Below, one piece after another: positions 45,767 through 54,813 of a stretch of 64,000 nucleotides of DNA (positions are counted from its first letter, which is position 1; every line of letters starts with the position of its first letter). The DNA lies in assembly GCF_002088275.1 (NCBI RefSeq), contig NZ_AQQS01000025.1, positions 21,498 to 85,497 on the forward strand, written 5' to 3'. The translations under genes and the position numbers were made by a program. The DNA is from Aurantimonas sp. 22II-16-19i (lineage in GTDB: Bacteria; Pseudomonadota; Alphaproteobacteria; Rhizobiales; Rhizobiaceae). Below the pieces are notes generated by a model. The model searched no databases, was not told where the DNA came from, and was given only the letters and a program-made list of their open reading frames with translations.

Positions 45767-45790
45767 GTCCAATCCACTCTTGAACGTTTC

Positions 45791-45811
45791 TCAATGATAA
45801 TTGTTGACCAC
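45791..45811. promoter_or_regulatory. AT-rich operator candidate between methyltransferase and metal-importer genes
   Basis: TCAATGATAATTGTTGACCA and adjacent bases form the AT-rich core of the divergent promoter region. It carries TGATAAT, one half of a Fur-type 7-1-7 site, but the second half matches poorly, and no clean RirA/iron-responsive-operator (TGA-N9-TCA) match is seen. Metal regulation is therefore only a suggestion. Confidence 0.3.
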
Positions 45812-45861
45812 AATACTCCACTATTTGTAAGAGGCCGCGTCGTCCACCAAGGGGGTTTGGG

Positions 45862-46995
45862 ATGCGGATCGTCCGTCGCGCAATGCTTGCTGCAGTCGCC
45901 TGTCTGCCGTTTGTGGTCACCACGGCCCTAGCCGAAACCGTGACAGTCACCGATGTGACCGGTCGCAAGGTCCAGGTCGAGGCGCCCGTCCAGCGGGTCA
46001 TCCTCGGCGAGGGTCGTCAGATCTACTTCGTGGCGGCGCTCGATCGCGAGGCGCCTTTCCAACACATCGTCGGTTGGCGCGACGATCTCGGAAAGGCCGA
46101 TCCCGAGACCTATGCGGCCTATCTCGCGAAATATCCGGAGATCGCCAAGCTGCCGACCTTCGGCGGCATGAAGGACGGCACCTTCGACGTCGAGCAGGCC
46201 GTGTCGCTCAGGCCCGACGTGATCCTGATGAACGTCGACGCCAAGACGGCGACCGAAGAGGCAGGCTATATCGAGACGCTGGCCAAGGTCGGCATCCCGC
46301 TCGTCTACGTCGACTTCCGCGAGAAGCCGATGGTCAACACCGAGCCCTCGATGCGCCTCATCGGCAAGCTGTTCGACAAGGAGGAGGTTGCCAAGGAGTT
46401 CATCGACTTCCGTGCCCGGAACATCGCGGCGGTGACTGACGTCCTGGCGAGGGAGAAGCCCGAAGCCCCGCTGGTCTTCATGGAGCGCGCCGGCGGCTAC
46501 TCCGAAGACTGCTGCATGAGCTTCGGCGACGAGAACTTCGGCAAGATGGTCGAGATCGCCGGCGGCCGGAACCTCGCCAAGGACATCATCCCCGGCACGT
46601 TCGGAACGGTGAACCCGGAGCAGATCATCGCCTCGGACCCCGACCAGGTCATCGTCACCGGCGGCAACTGGGGTGCCTACGTCCCGGGCGGCGCCTGGGT
46701 GGGCGTCGGCTACGGCGCGGACGAGGCCGAAGCGCGCCGGAAGCTGGAGGCGCTCACCAAGCGCGCCGCCTTCACCGGAACCAAGGCCGTCAAGAACGGC
46801 GAATTCCATGCCATCTGGCACCAGTTCTACAACAACCCCTACCAGTTCGTCGCGATCCAGGAGATCGCCAAGTGGCTGCATCCCGAACTCTTCCGCGATC
46901 TCGACCCGGAGGCGACGTTCAAGGAATTGCACACCCGCTTCCTGCCGCTGGACTACAAGCCCGGCTATTTCGTGTCGCTGACGGACAAGGAATGA
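45862..46995 (+). CDS. Iron/siderophore-type ABC transporter substrate-binding protein
   Basis: Periplasmic binding protein of the FepB/FhuD/BtuF (Peripla_BP_2, helical-backbone) type, 377 residues. The signal peptide is MRIVRRAMLAAVACLPFVVT and on to ALA-E, cleaved near residue 23. The mature part begins TVTVTDVTGRKVQVEAPVQRVI, the classic start of this family, and has EQIIASDPDQVIVTGG and FHAIWHQFYNNPYQFVAIQEIAKWL. It heads a three-gene importer and overlaps the permease by four bases. The ligand could be ferric siderophore, heme, cobalamin or another metal chelate. Confidence 0.93.
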   Translation: MRIVRRAMLAAVACLPFVVTTALAETVTVTDVTGRKVQVEAPVQRVILGEGRQIYFVAALDREAPFQHIVGWRDDLGKADPETYAAYLAKYPEIAKLPTFGGMKDGTFDVEQAVSLRPDVILMNVDAKTATEEAGYIETLAKVGIPLVYVDFREKPMVNTEPSMRLIGKLFDKEEVAKEFIDFRARNIAAVTDVLAREKPEAPLVFMERAGGYSEDCCMSFGDENFGKMVEIAGGRNLAKDIIPGTFGTVNPEQIIASDPDQVIVTGGNWGAYVPGGAWVGVGYGADEAEARRKLEALTKRAAFTGTKAVKNGEFHAIWHQFYNNPYQFVAIQEIAKWLHPELFRDLDPEATFKELHTRFLPLDYKPGYFVSLTDKE

Positions 46996-48059
46996 GCGTG
47001 ATCGCACCAAGCGTGGCAACGATGGATGGTCGGGAGCGCTATCGCGCTCTCGCCCTTCGCCGTATCGCGCTCCTCGGCGCACTTCTCGTCGCGCTCTGCG
47101 TCAGTGTCTGCGTGGACATGGCGCTCGGGCCGGCGAACTACACAATCCGGCAGGTCCTCGACGCCCTGTTCGACGCGTCGGCGGTCAGCGACCAGCTTCG
47201 GGTCGTGGTGTGGGACATTCGCATGCCGATCGCCCTGATGGCGGTGACCGTCGGCGCGTCGCTGTCAGTCGCGGGTGCGCAGATGCAGACGATCCTGGCC
47301 AATCCCCTGGCCAGCCCCTTCACGCTCGGCATCTCGGCCGCGGCATCCTTCGGGGCTGCGCTGGCGCTCGTCATGGGCACCGCCATTCTGCCTGTCGCGA
47401 TCACCTACATGGTGCCGATCAACGCCTTCCTGATGGCCATGGCCGCGGCGATGTTCATTCACTTCGCCTCCACCATGCGCGGCGTCACGGTGGAGACGAT
47501 CGTGCTGCTCGGCATAGCGCTGGTCTTCACCTTCAACGCGCTCCTGTCGCTGCTCGAATACCTCGCCTCCGAGCAGGCGCTTGCTGCCGTCGTTTTCTGG
47601 ACCATGGGCAGCCTTACCAAGGCCACCTGGGGCAAGGTCGCGATCACGGCGCTCGTTCTCGTCGTTACCCTCCCCCTCTTCGCTCGCCAGGCATGGTCGC
47701 TCACGGCGCTGCGCCTGGGCGAGGACAAGGCGGCGAGCTTCGGCGTCGACGTGCGGCGCCTGCGCCTGACCACCATGATGACGGTCAGCCTTCTGGCCGC
47801 GATCCCCGTGTCCTTCGTCGGAACCATCGGCTTCGTCGGTTTGGTCGGCCCGCACATGGCGCGCATGCTCGTCGGCGAGGACCAGCGGTTCTTCCTGCCC
47901 GCCTCGGTGCTCTGCGGAGCCCTGCTCCTCTCGGTGACGTCGGTCGTGTCCAAGACGCTGCTGCCGGGCGCGATCCTGCCGATCGGAGTCATCACCGCGC
48001 TGGTCGGCGTTCCCTTCTTCTTCCTGCTGATCTTCACGAGCCGGAAACGCGCATGGTAG
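46992..48059 (+). CDS. Iron/siderophore-type ABC transporter permease (FecCD family)
   Basis: Inner-membrane permease, 355 residues from ATG 46992 (ATGA overlap with the binding-protein gene). FecCD family: LRVVVWDIRMPIALMAVTVGASLSVAGAQMQ spans the typical R-x-P-R-like coupling region, followed by NPLASPFTLGISAAASFGAA, GTIGFVGLVGPHMARMLVGEDQR and LPIGVITALVGVPFFFLLI. About ten helices. The R-L-P-R signature of most homologues reads IRMPI here. It overlaps the ATPase gene by seven bases. Confidence 0.94.
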   Translation: MSVIAPSVATMDGRERYRALALRRIALLGALLVALCVSVCVDMALGPANYTIRQVLDALFDASAVSDQLRVVVWDIRMPIALMAVTVGASLSVAGAQMQTILANPLASPFTLGISAAASFGAALALVMGTAILPVAITYMVPINAFLMAMAAAMFIHFASTMRGVTVETIVLLGIALVFTFNALLSLLEYLASEQALAAVVFWTMGSLTKATWGKVAITALVLVVTLPLFARQAWSLTALRLGEDKAASFGVDVRRLRLTTMMTVSLLAAIPVSFVGTIGFVGLVGPHMARMLVGEDQRFFLPASVLCGALLLSVTSVVSKTLLPGAILPIGVITALVGVPFFFLLIFTSRKRAW

Positions 48060-48805
48060 CGATCGCCCTCGAAGGCCTCGGCGCCCGATACGGTCGGAGC
48101 ACGATCCTCTCCGACGTCCAAACCGGCACGCTGCCCGGCGGATCGCTGACGGCGGTGATCGGACCTAACGCGGCCGGCAAGTCGACCCTCTTCAAGCGCA
48201 TCGCGGGGCTCGTCGCGGGGCCGGGAACGGTTCACCTGACCGGTGCGAAGGGTGAGGATGCCGTCCGCTACATGCCCCAGGACACGGGCGGGAACGCAGT
48301 TCTAACCGTCTACGAGTCCGTGCTCCTCGCAGCCAAGCAGGGATCCGGCTGGCGAGTGGCCGACGAAGAACTCGCGGAGATCGACGCGATCCTCGCCGCG
48401 CTCCAGATCGGCGAGCTGTCGTTTCGCGGTCTCGGCGAGCTGTCTGGCGGCCAGCGCCAACTCGTCTCGATCGCCCAGGCCCTGGTGCGCAGGCCGCACG
48501 TGCTCCTGATGGACGAGCCGACCTCTGCGCTCGATCTCTACCGCCAGATCGAGGTGCTGGACTTCATGCAGCGGCGCGCTGGAGAGACGGGCATGGCGGT
48601 GCTGATCGCGCTGCACGACCTCAATCATGCGCTGCGCTACTGCGCGCATACGATCGTCATCGCCGATGGACGCATGCGGGCGGGCGGCGCGACGGCCGAG
48701 GTCATCACGCCGACGATGCTGCGCGAGATCTATCGCGTCGAGGCACGCGTCGAGACCTGCTCGCGGGGGCGGCCGTACCTCGTCGTCGACAAGACCGCGG
48801 CATGA
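48053..48805 (+). CDS. Iron/siderophore-type ABC transporter ATP-binding protein
   Basis: ATPase of the FecE/FepC class, 250 residues from ATG 48053. It has Walker A GPNAAGKSTLFKRIAG (an alanine replaces the usual glycine in GPNGAGKS), signature LSGGQRQLVSIAQAL, Walker B VLLMDEPTSALD and switch ALHDLNHAL. The start lies seven bases inside the permease gene. It completes the importer begun at 45862. Confidence 0.94.
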   Translation: MVAIALEGLGARYGRSTILSDVQTGTLPGGSLTAVIGPNAAGKSTLFKRIAGLVAGPGTVHLTGAKGEDAVRYMPQDTGGNAVLTVYESVLLAAKQGSGWRVADEELAEIDAILAALQIGELSFRGLGELSGGQRQLVSIAQALVRRPHVLLMDEPTSALDLYRQIEVLDFMQRRAGETGMAVLIALHDLNHALRYCAHTIVIADGRMRAGGATAEVITPTMLREIYRVEARVETCSRGRPYLVVDKTAA

Positions 48806-48952
48806 TCCCATGCCGCTTCGCTGTCCCGCCCGGATCGACTTCGATCGCATCGCTGATCGGGTTCAAGCCCTCATGAGGCGGAGGGACCCGGTCAGGCCTA
48901 TGGTCGGGACAAGCATTGGGTTCTGCGGCCCTGAGAGTTCAGCGGGCAGCCG

Positions 48953-49864
48953 ATGAGCGCCGCCAGCGCGGAGCCGCGCAGCCGTCCTTCCGGCGAAGTC
49001 CTCGGGATCATCCTGCGCATCGGATCCACACTCGCCTTCGCGGCGATGGGAACCTGCATCAAGGCCCTGGGCGATACAGTGGCGCTCGGGCAGGTGGTCT
49101 TCTTTCGGTCGGCGGTGGCGCTCGTGCCCCTGGTGCTGTTCCTGGCCTGGTCCGGCGACTTCCCGCGGGGCTTGGCGACCCGCCGTCCGTTCGGCCATGT
49201 CGCCCGCTCGCTTCTCGGCGCCTGCGCGATGTTTACATCGTTCGCCACGATCCGCCTTCTTCCTTTCGCGGAGGCGGCGCTGCTGTCCTATCTCGCGCCG
49301 GTGATGCTGACGCTTCTGGGATGGGCGCTCCTGGGCGAGAGCCTGAACCGACGGCGGATCGGCGGCGTCGCCCTGGGGTTGGCCGGTGGCGCGGCGTTCT
49401 GCCTGCCGGCCTTGTCGGGAACCTTCGCCGAGGGCGTTCTCCTCGGCTTCATCCTCGGGCTTGCGACGGCGTTCCTGACGGCGGGCGCGTTGATCCAGGT
49501 CCGCCGCCTGACGCTGGCCGGCGAGAGTGCGGGCGCGATCGCCTTCTGGTTTGCGGTCGTGTCGGCCGTCGGCGGTCTGATGACCCTTCCCGCGGGCTGG
49601 GTCATGCCCGACGCGCCGCAAACGGCGCTGCTGGTCGGCGCGGGGGTCGCCGGCGGCGTCGCCCATATCCTGATGACGCTGTCGTTCCGTCACGCCGAAG
49701 CCGCGGCGCTGGCGCCCTTCGAATATCTCTCGATCCTCTGGGCGGGCGTCGCGGGCGTCGTCGTCTTCGGCGAGGTTCCGAATTGGGCTTTCCTGTTCGC
49801 CGCCCCGCTGATCCTCGCTGGATCCTTCGTCGCCACTCCGAAGAATCGGAGAAGGCGAGCTTGA
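48953..49864 (+). CDS. EamA/DMT family transporter
   Basis: Drug/metabolite transporter with two EamA repeats, 303 residues and about ten helices. Features include AFAAMGTCIKALGDTVALGQVVFFRSAVALVP in repeat 1, ALLSYLAPVMLTLLGWALLGESLNRRRIGG at its end, and the matching EYLSILWAGVAGVVVFGEVPNW in repeat 2. Members export amino acids, nucleosides or other metabolites; the substrate is unknown. It lies 147 bases after the iron importer and is probably separate. Confidence 0.9.
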   Translation: MSAASAEPRSRPSGEVLGIILRIGSTLAFAAMGTCIKALGDTVALGQVVFFRSAVALVPLVLFLAWSGDFPRGLATRRPFGHVARSLLGACAMFTSFATIRLLPFAEAALLSYLAPVMLTLLGWALLGESLNRRRIGGVALGLAGGAAFCLPALSGTFAEGVLLGFILGLATAFLTAGALIQVRRLTLAGESAGAIAFWFAVVSAVGGLMTLPAGWVMPDAPQTALLVGAGVAGGVAHILMTLSFRHAEAAALAPFEYLSILWAGVAGVVVFGEVPNWAFLFAAPLILAGSFVATPKNRRRRA

Positions 49865-50368
49865 GGCTGGCGACTGAGCGCCGTCTCGCAAGAAACTCGA
49901 ACGCCGCAACGTTTCGGGTAGAGCGTCGGCTTTCGAGCACCCTGGCAGTGCGGCGCGGCGGCGATTTCGGGTCGGAAGTCGTCGCTGGCGATGGGACACT
50001 GAAATGGCAGCTACCTTCTCTGTCCGATCCAGACCAGACGGCCAGCTTCCGGCCCATGGTACCCCGTGCCCGTCGACGTATCACGAGCGCCGCCCGCCAA
50101 CGCGATCCATCGCGCCGGCCCGCCCGGGACCGGCGCGACGCCGACCTCTGCGCCGAGAACCGCCGCGTCTTCGAGGCGAACGTCGGCATCTCCGGGGTTC
50201 GCAAGCACGCTTGCCTGCCGTTGGCCCGATGCGTGGAGTTCTGCAGGACTTTGCGCAAAGCAACGGCGGATCGCGCCCTGGATACCGCTCATGATCCTGC
50301 GGCGACTCGCATCCACATCGCGCGAGCAGACGGGCGACGCCTTGGCACGGGACGTCGTCGCCTGATGA
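49865..50368. other. Intergenic region between EamA gene and the cbb3 operon end
   Basis: About 500 bases between convergent genes with no supportable gene. It holds a hairpin, CGCGCCGG at 50111-50118 pairing with CCGGCGCG at 50130-50137 across an 11-nt loop, with no T-run. It could contribute to ending either transcript. Confidence 0.45.
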
Positions 50369-50524
50369 TCACGAAAGAGGGCGCTGCCGGTCGTCGTGAA
50401 TTACGCGCTCGGCTGCGCCGGCGAGGTCCTCGTACTGGTTGCTCGCAAGGCTCCAGATAAAGGCGGCCAGCGCGGTGGCGCTCAGGATGATCGCCAGCGG
50501 CACGAGAAACAGTGCGTCAGCCAT
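50369..50524 (-). CDS. ccoS: cbb3-type cytochrome oxidase assembly protein CcoS (FixS)
   Basis: A 51-residue membrane protein from ATG 50524: MADALFLVPLAIILSATALA, then AFIWSLASNQYEDLAGAAER and a short polar tail. A single N-terminal helix followed by FIWSL..NQYEDL matches the CcoS/FixS family, needed to insert copper and heme into cbb3 oxidase together with CcoI. It overlaps the ccoI stop by eight bases and is the last gene of the oxidase operon. Confidence 0.93.
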   Translation of the reverse strand: MADALFLVPLAIILSATALAAFIWSLASNQYEDLAGAAERVIHDDRQRPLS

Positions 50525-52730
50525 CCTGCGTCTCCGGTCGCCGTGACGACGTCAGTCTCAGCGCATTCAGGACGACGATCAGTGAAGATGTGGACATCGC
50601 GACGGCCGCCAAGAGTGGCGTCAGGAAGCCGGCGACCGCGACGGGCACGGCCACCAGATTGTAGGCGACGGAGAGCGCGAAGTTCTGCCGGATCAGGCGT
50701 GCACTGCGCAAGGCAATGCGATGAGCCAGCGGAATGGCCGCAAGGGTCTCGTGAAGGAAGATCAGATCGGCCGCGGTTCGACCGACATCCGATGCGGAAG
50801 CCGGCGCGATCGAGACATGCGCGCTCGCAAGCGCCGCGGCATCGTTCAACCCGTCCCCGACCATCAGCACCGTGCGCCCCTGCCGCTTGCGCTCTTCCAG
50901 ATGTCGGACCTTGTCCGCCGGCATTGCTTCGGCCTGGAACTCGAGCCCCAGACGCGCCGCCAGCTCGGCCACGGGGGATGGCCGATCCCCCGACAGCATC
51001 TCGATGGCAAGCCCGCATGCCTTCAGATCCGAAATCGCGTCCGCAGCGCCTGGACGCAGCCGCTCGCGGAAGCGGAAGCTTCCAAGCGGCTCTGCGTCGC
51101 GGCTGAGAACGACGCTGACCTCCGGACCGGCAGCGTTCGCGGGTGCCGCCCAGCCGGGGCGGCCAAGCCGGAAGACGGCGCTTTCGATCCGCGCCTCGAG
51201 TCCGGAGCCGGGCTGCTCCGTCACGGTCTCGGGTTCGACGTGAACCGGGCTCGGACAAGCGGCGGCGATGGCCCGGGAATAGGGATGTCCGGAATGCGCG
51301 GCCATGCCGGCGGCGAGCGGCAGCCATGACTCCTGCTCCCGTGCCTCCGCCTCGGTCCAAACAGGTTCGGGAACGCCCATCGTCAGGGTGCCGGTCTTGT
51401 CGAACACCACGGTGTCGATCTCGGCCAGCCGCTCCAGAGCGCTGCCGTCCTTGATCAGGATACCGCTGCGAAACAGCCGTCCGGCGGCCACCACCTGCAC
51501 CATCGGCACGGCAAGCCCGAGCGCGCAGGGACAGGTGATGATCAAGACGGCGATGGCCGTGGTCAGCGCCTGATAAAGATCGGCGCCGATCGCAAGCCAG
51601 CCGATGAGCGTGAGGGCCGCCGCGGCATGCACCACCGGGGCATAGAGCGCCGAGGCGCGGTCCGCGATGCGCCGGTAGAGGCCACGGCCGGATTCGGCCG
51701 CCTCCATCATCCGCGTCATATCGGCCAGAAAGGACTGGCTGGAGGGGCGCAAGGCCTCAAGACACAGCGGTGCGCTTAGATTGAGCACGCCGGCCTGCAA
51801 CTCGTCGCCGACCGAAACGGCTACAGGAGCGCTTTCACCACTGACGAGCGCGCGGTCCACCTCCGACCTGCCGCGGTCGATGCGTGCGTCGACGGGCACA
51901 CGCTGCCCGGCAGCGACGGCCAGCATCATCCCGGGCATCACCTCCGTCAGGGGAATGTCCCGGCGCGTTCCGTCCGGTTCGACCAGGGTGGCGGCGGGCG
52001 AGACGAGTTGGGCAATGCCGGCGACGGCGCTGCGTGCCCTCGCCCGCATCAGGTGATCCAGGGTGCGGCCGATCAGCAGGAAGAAGAGGAGTGAAACGGC
52101 GGCATCGAAATAGGCATGCGGCCCGTCCTGCGCCGTTTCCCAGACGCTGAGACCGAAGGTCAGCGTCACGCCGATCGAGATCGGCACGTCCATGTTCGTG
52201 CGGCCATGTCGAAGCGCTTGCCAGGCGGAACGGTAGAAGACCTGGCCGGAATAGAGGACGGCCGGCAGCGCAATCAGCCCGGACAGCAGGTGAAAATACT
52301 GCCGCGTCTGCGGATCGGCTCCGAACCACACGGCAAATGAGAACAGCATGATGTTGCTGGATGCGAAGGCGGCAACCGCGAGCGCACGCAACAGGACCCG
52401 GAGATCCGCATCGTACTGCCTGTCCGGCAGTTCGGCGGCATGGGCCGGAAAGCCGATCCCGTCCAGCGTCTCGATCAGCGCCGGCGGCGGGCCGACGTCG
52501 CTCCATTCCACAGCCACCCTCTTCGTCGAGAGATTGGCCCTTGCAAGGGTCACGCCCGGCAGCGCGGCCAGTGCTGTTTCCACCCGCCGCATGCAGGCGC
52601 CGCAGTGCATCGACGGCACGACCAGCTCTGCCCGCCGGCGGGATCCCGGCCCGGCCTGATGGCGGCTGTGGAACAACAGGTCGCGCGCCCGCTCGGCGGG
52701 CGGGACGGTGCGATCGAGGGTCAGTGACAT
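50517..52730 (-). CDS. ccoI: Copper-transporting P1B-type ATPase CcoI (FixI)
   Basis: Inner-membrane copper exporter that supplies the copper centre of cbb3 oxidase, 737 residues. An N-terminal heavy-metal domain has MHCGACMRR (CxxC); eight helices follow, with the CPC metal motif in TCPCALGLAVPMV. The phosphorylation site is DKTGTLT, and MVGDGLNDAAAL is the hinge. Lack of a second CxxC domain and the position before ccoS mark it as CcoI rather than CopA. It starts 20 bases after the DUF2189 gene. Confidence 0.95.
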   Translation of the reverse strand: MSLTLDRTVPPAERARDLLFHSRHQAGPGSRRRAELVVPSMHCGACMRRVETALAALPGVTLARANLSTKRVAVEWSDVGPPPALIETLDGIGFPAHAAELPDRQYDADLRVLLRALAVAAFASSNIMLFSFAVWFGADPQTRQYFHLLSGLIALPAVLYSGQVFYRSAWQALRHGRTNMDVPISIGVTLTFGLSVWETAQDGPHAYFDAAVSLLFFLLIGRTLDHLMRARARSAVAGIAQLVSPAATLVEPDGTRRDIPLTEVMPGMMLAVAAGQRVPVDARIDRGRSEVDRALVSGESAPVAVSVGDELQAGVLNLSAPLCLEALRPSSQSFLADMTRMMEAAESGRGLYRRIADRASALYAPVVHAAAALTLIGWLAIGADLYQALTTAIAVLIITCPCALGLAVPMVQVVAAGRLFRSGILIKDGSALERLAEIDTVVFDKTGTLTMGVPEPVWTEAEAREQESWLPLAAGMAAHSGHPYSRAIAAACPSPVHVEPETVTEQPGSGLEARIESAVFRLGRPGWAAPANAAGPEVSVVLSRDAEPLGSFRFRERLRPGAADAISDLKACGLAIEMLSGDRPSPVAELAARLGLEFQAEAMPADKVRHLEERKRQGRTVLMVGDGLNDAAALASAHVSIAPASASDVGRTAADLIFLHETLAAIPLAHRIALRSARLIRQNFALSVAYNLVAVPVAVAGFLTPLLAAVAMSTSSLIVVLNALRLTSSRRPETQDG

Positions 52731-52750
52731 GGTGCGCTCCCCGGACCCGT

Positions 52751-53545
52751 TCAGGGGAGCGGCCTGAGCGCGCGGTAGCTGTGCCAGCTACCGTGCCCGA
52801 GAACCGGAAAGACCACGATCAGCGGTAGCAGGCCGAACGCTGCGCTCAACGCAACGAGCGCCGACACGATCGCCGCCCAGGCCAGCATGACCTTCAGATT
52901 GTGCCAGACGAGGACAAGACTGGTGCCCATCGCCGTCATGGCGTCGGAATGCTCCTGCAGCAGCATGGGAAGCGACAGCGCGCCGATGGCGAAGGAAAGG
53001 GCGGCGAACAGGCCGCCGACCGCGCTGCCGACCACCAGCATGGCCCAGCCGGTCGGCGACAGGACCAGCACAGGCACCAGATGCGCGAGGCCCGGAAAGG
53101 GCAGAAGGCCGAAGAACAGAGCATACAGGATGACGGCGGCCCTCAACCAGACCATCATCAGCAAGCAGAGCAGGACACCGGCGAACAGCACCTGATAGCC
53201 GGAGGCCGGCCGCACGAAGATCATGTCCCGGAGACGCACGGGCAGGCCGAGGGACAGGCGTTTGCTCTTCTCGTAGAGACCCATGGCAAGCACCGGACCG
53301 ATCACCATGAGGCCCGACAATGCGGGAAACAGGATGTAGTCGGCGCCGTGGGCAACCAGCGACCAGAGGGCGCCGACAAGGAACATCCAAACGAGAAGCC
53401 CGTAGCAGAGGCTGAGGTAGGGGCTGTGCATCAGGTCGCGCCAGCCGCTGCGCAGCCAGCGAATGGCCTCGTTCGTCGGCAGGTTTCGCGCCCAGGGATC
53501 GTTGGCGGGTTCGGCCGGCAGGACTTGCGGAAGGGTATCGTTCAT
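52751..53545 (-). CDS. DUF2189 membrane protein within the cbb3 operon
   Basis: Polytopic membrane protein of 264 residues. A polar N-terminus with IRWLRSGWRDLMHSPYLSL, the DUF2189 entry segment, is followed by about six helices, ending in LIVVFPVLGHGSWHSYRAL. DUF2189 has no known biochemical role. The gene begins in the stop of the 78-residue protein gene (ATGA) and precedes ccoI, a place held by ccoG and ccoH in classical rhizobial clusters, so a role in oxidase assembly or copper handling is inferred. Confidence 0.85.
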   Translation of the reverse strand: MNDTLPQVLPAEPANDPWARNLPTNEAIRWLRSGWRDLMHSPYLSLCYGLLVWMFLVGALWSLVAHGADYILFPALSGLMVIGPVLAMGLYEKSKRLSLGLPVRLRDMIFVRPASGYQVLFAGVLLCLLMMVWLRAAVILYALFFGLLPFPGLAHLVPVLVLSPTGWAMLVVGSAVGGLFAALSFAIGALSLPMLLQEHSDAMTAMGTSLVLVWHNLKVMLAWAAIVSALVALSAAFGLLPLIVVFPVLGHGSWHSYRALRPLP

Positions 53546-53778
53546 CGGTCACTCCGCGGCTGCTCGGAGGGTATGGGCGGGCTGCAGGCGGATGCGGCCG
53601 CGGCATAGGCTTGGTTGTCGTGGCTCTCCCCGATCCGCCGATGGGGAACGCAGTCCGGTTGCGAGGCGAGCGAGACATAGACGAGATGCGCATTGGCGGC
53701 GCAGAGGAGCGCGATCAGCCCCGCCACGGCCAGGATCACGACGACGCGGCTCTCTGCCGCTTCGGCTGACGCGCTCAT
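53542..53778 (-). CDS. 78-residue single-pass membrane protein of the cbb3 operon
   Basis: Small protein starting at ATG 53778 in the ccoP stop (ATGA) and ending in the DUF2189 start (ATGA). A helix, VVVILAVAGLIALLCAANAHL, is followed by a periplasmic-looking tail with VYVSLASQPDCVPH and a further cysteine near residue 62. The two cysteines (or C-x-x-H) could hold copper or form a disulfide. No named family was recognised; it occupies the position of ccoG/ccoH and may be an assembly or regulatory subunit. Confidence 0.8.
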   Translation of the reverse strand: MSASAEAAESRVVVILAVAGLIALLCAANAHLVYVSLASQPDCVPHRRIGESHDNQAYAAAASACSPPIPSEQPRSDR

Positions 53779-54650
53779 GGCGTCCGCGCCCTGATGTCGG
53801 CGAGATAGGCAGCCATCAGCTTGACGTTGCGTGCGCCGAGACGGGCCTCCCAGTTGGGCATCTGGCCCTGTCGTCCGTACCACACGGTCTTGAAGATCGT
53901 CTGGAGATCGCCTCCATAGAGCCAGGTCGTGTCGGTCAGGTTTGGTGCGCCGATTTCGGTATCGCCACGGGCATCCTCGCCATGGCAGGCGGAACACTGC
54001 GCGCTGAACGTCTCTGCGCCGTCGGGATGGGCAAGGTTTGCGGCGGCGATTCCATCGCGGCCGAGATCGTGAACATAGGCGACGACCGCATCCACTTCGC
54101 CTCGGCTGAGAATGCCGTCCCGGCCGAAGGCCGGCATCTGCGCGGTTCGGGTTTCCGGGTGGACGGAATTGACGCCGACGCGGATGGTTTCCTGCATGGC
54201 CTCGAAACTGTCACCCCAATTCAGCGCGCCGGCGGCGAGATTGGGAAATCCGGCATTCCCCGTCGCATGGATGCCGTGGCATGCGGCGCAGTTCTGGCCG
54301 AAGAGAAGGTGGCCGGCCTCGCGGATCTCCTGCATCACCGCTTCGTCGGCCGCAAGGACGGCGTAACCCTCCCGGTCCAGTGCCTCGTGCCAAGGCCCCC
54401 GATCCGCGGCAATGCGGGCGAGATCGCGATTGACAGCCTGGCGGTCGTCATAGCCCAGGAGACCCTTCGTATAGGTGGTGCCCAGCGGCAGCGCCGGCAT
54501 CAGCAGCCAGTAGATCAGGCCGACGGCGGTAGTGAGGATCAGGAACACATAGACGATGCGCGGCACCGGCGTGTTGAGTTCCTTGATGCCGTTCCATTCG
54601 TGCCCGGTGGTGAGGTAACCCGTCACCGGATCGCGTTCACCTAGCGCCAT
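53775..54650 (-). CDS. ccoP: cbb3-type cytochrome c oxidase diheme subunit CcoP (FixP)
   Basis: Membrane-anchored diheme cytochrome c of 291 residues that passes electrons toward CcoO and CcoN. The N-terminus DPVTGYLTTGHEWNGIKELNTPVP is diagnostic of CcoP and precedes one helix (about residues 35-55). Two CxxCH sites, CAACH (about 135) and CSACH (about 215), bind heme c. ATG 54650 is used; it lies ten bases inside ccoQ. The stop overlaps the 78-residue gene. Confidence 0.96.
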   Translation of the reverse strand: MALGERDPVTGYLTTGHEWNGIKELNTPVPRIVYVFLILTTAVGLIYWLLMPALPLGTTYTKGLLGYDDRQAVNRDLARIAADRGPWHEALDREGYAVLAADEAVMQEIREAGHLLFGQNCAACHGIHATGNAGFPNLAAGALNWGDSFEAMQETIRVGVNSVHPETRTAQMPAFGRDGILSRGEVDAVVAYVHDLGRDGIAAANLAHPDGAETFSAQCSACHGEDARGDTEIGAPNLTDTTWLYGGDLQTIFKTVWYGRQGQMPNWEARLGARNVKLMAAYLADIRARTP

Positions 54651-54811
54651 GGCCCGTCCTCCCGCTTGAGGATCGCGACGGATGCGTCGCGGAACTCCTT
54701 CTGGCGGGCCGGCCAGAAGGTGTAGGCGACAACCACCATCGACAGGATCACCAGATAGACGAGGCCGAAGGTCTTGGCGGCCCAGACCATTGTTTCGTGA
54801 GAGAGGTCCAT
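54641..54811 (-). CDS. ccoQ: cbb3-type cytochrome c oxidase subunit CcoQ (FixQ)
   Basis: A 56-residue membrane protein: MDLSHETMVWAAKTFGLVYL, then VILSMVVVAYTFWPARQKEF and a basic/acidic tail. One helix followed by FWPARKxxF matches CcoQ, which stabilises the oxidase complex. Ribosome site TGGAG is five bases before ATG 54811. It starts two bases after the ccoO stop and overlaps ccoP by ten bases. Confidence 0.95.
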   Translation of the reverse strand: MDLSHETMVWAAKTFGLVYLVILSMVVVAYTFWPARQKEFRDASVAILKREDGPWR

Positions 54812-54813
54812 GG

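Noticed and set aside
45791..45811. A confident Fur or RirA box upstream of the metal importer.
   Set aside because: Only one half of a Fur-like site matches; kept as a low-confidence feature, not as a regulator assignment.
50111..50137. Rho-independent terminator between the EamA gene and the cbb3 operon.
   Set aside because: An 8-bp stem is present, but the loop is long and no T-run follows in either direction.
50011..50316. A minus-strand frame of 101 codons in the gap before the cbb3 operon, with moderately protein-like composition.
   Set aside because: No family, no ribosome site, weak third-position bias; kept only as an intergenic note.
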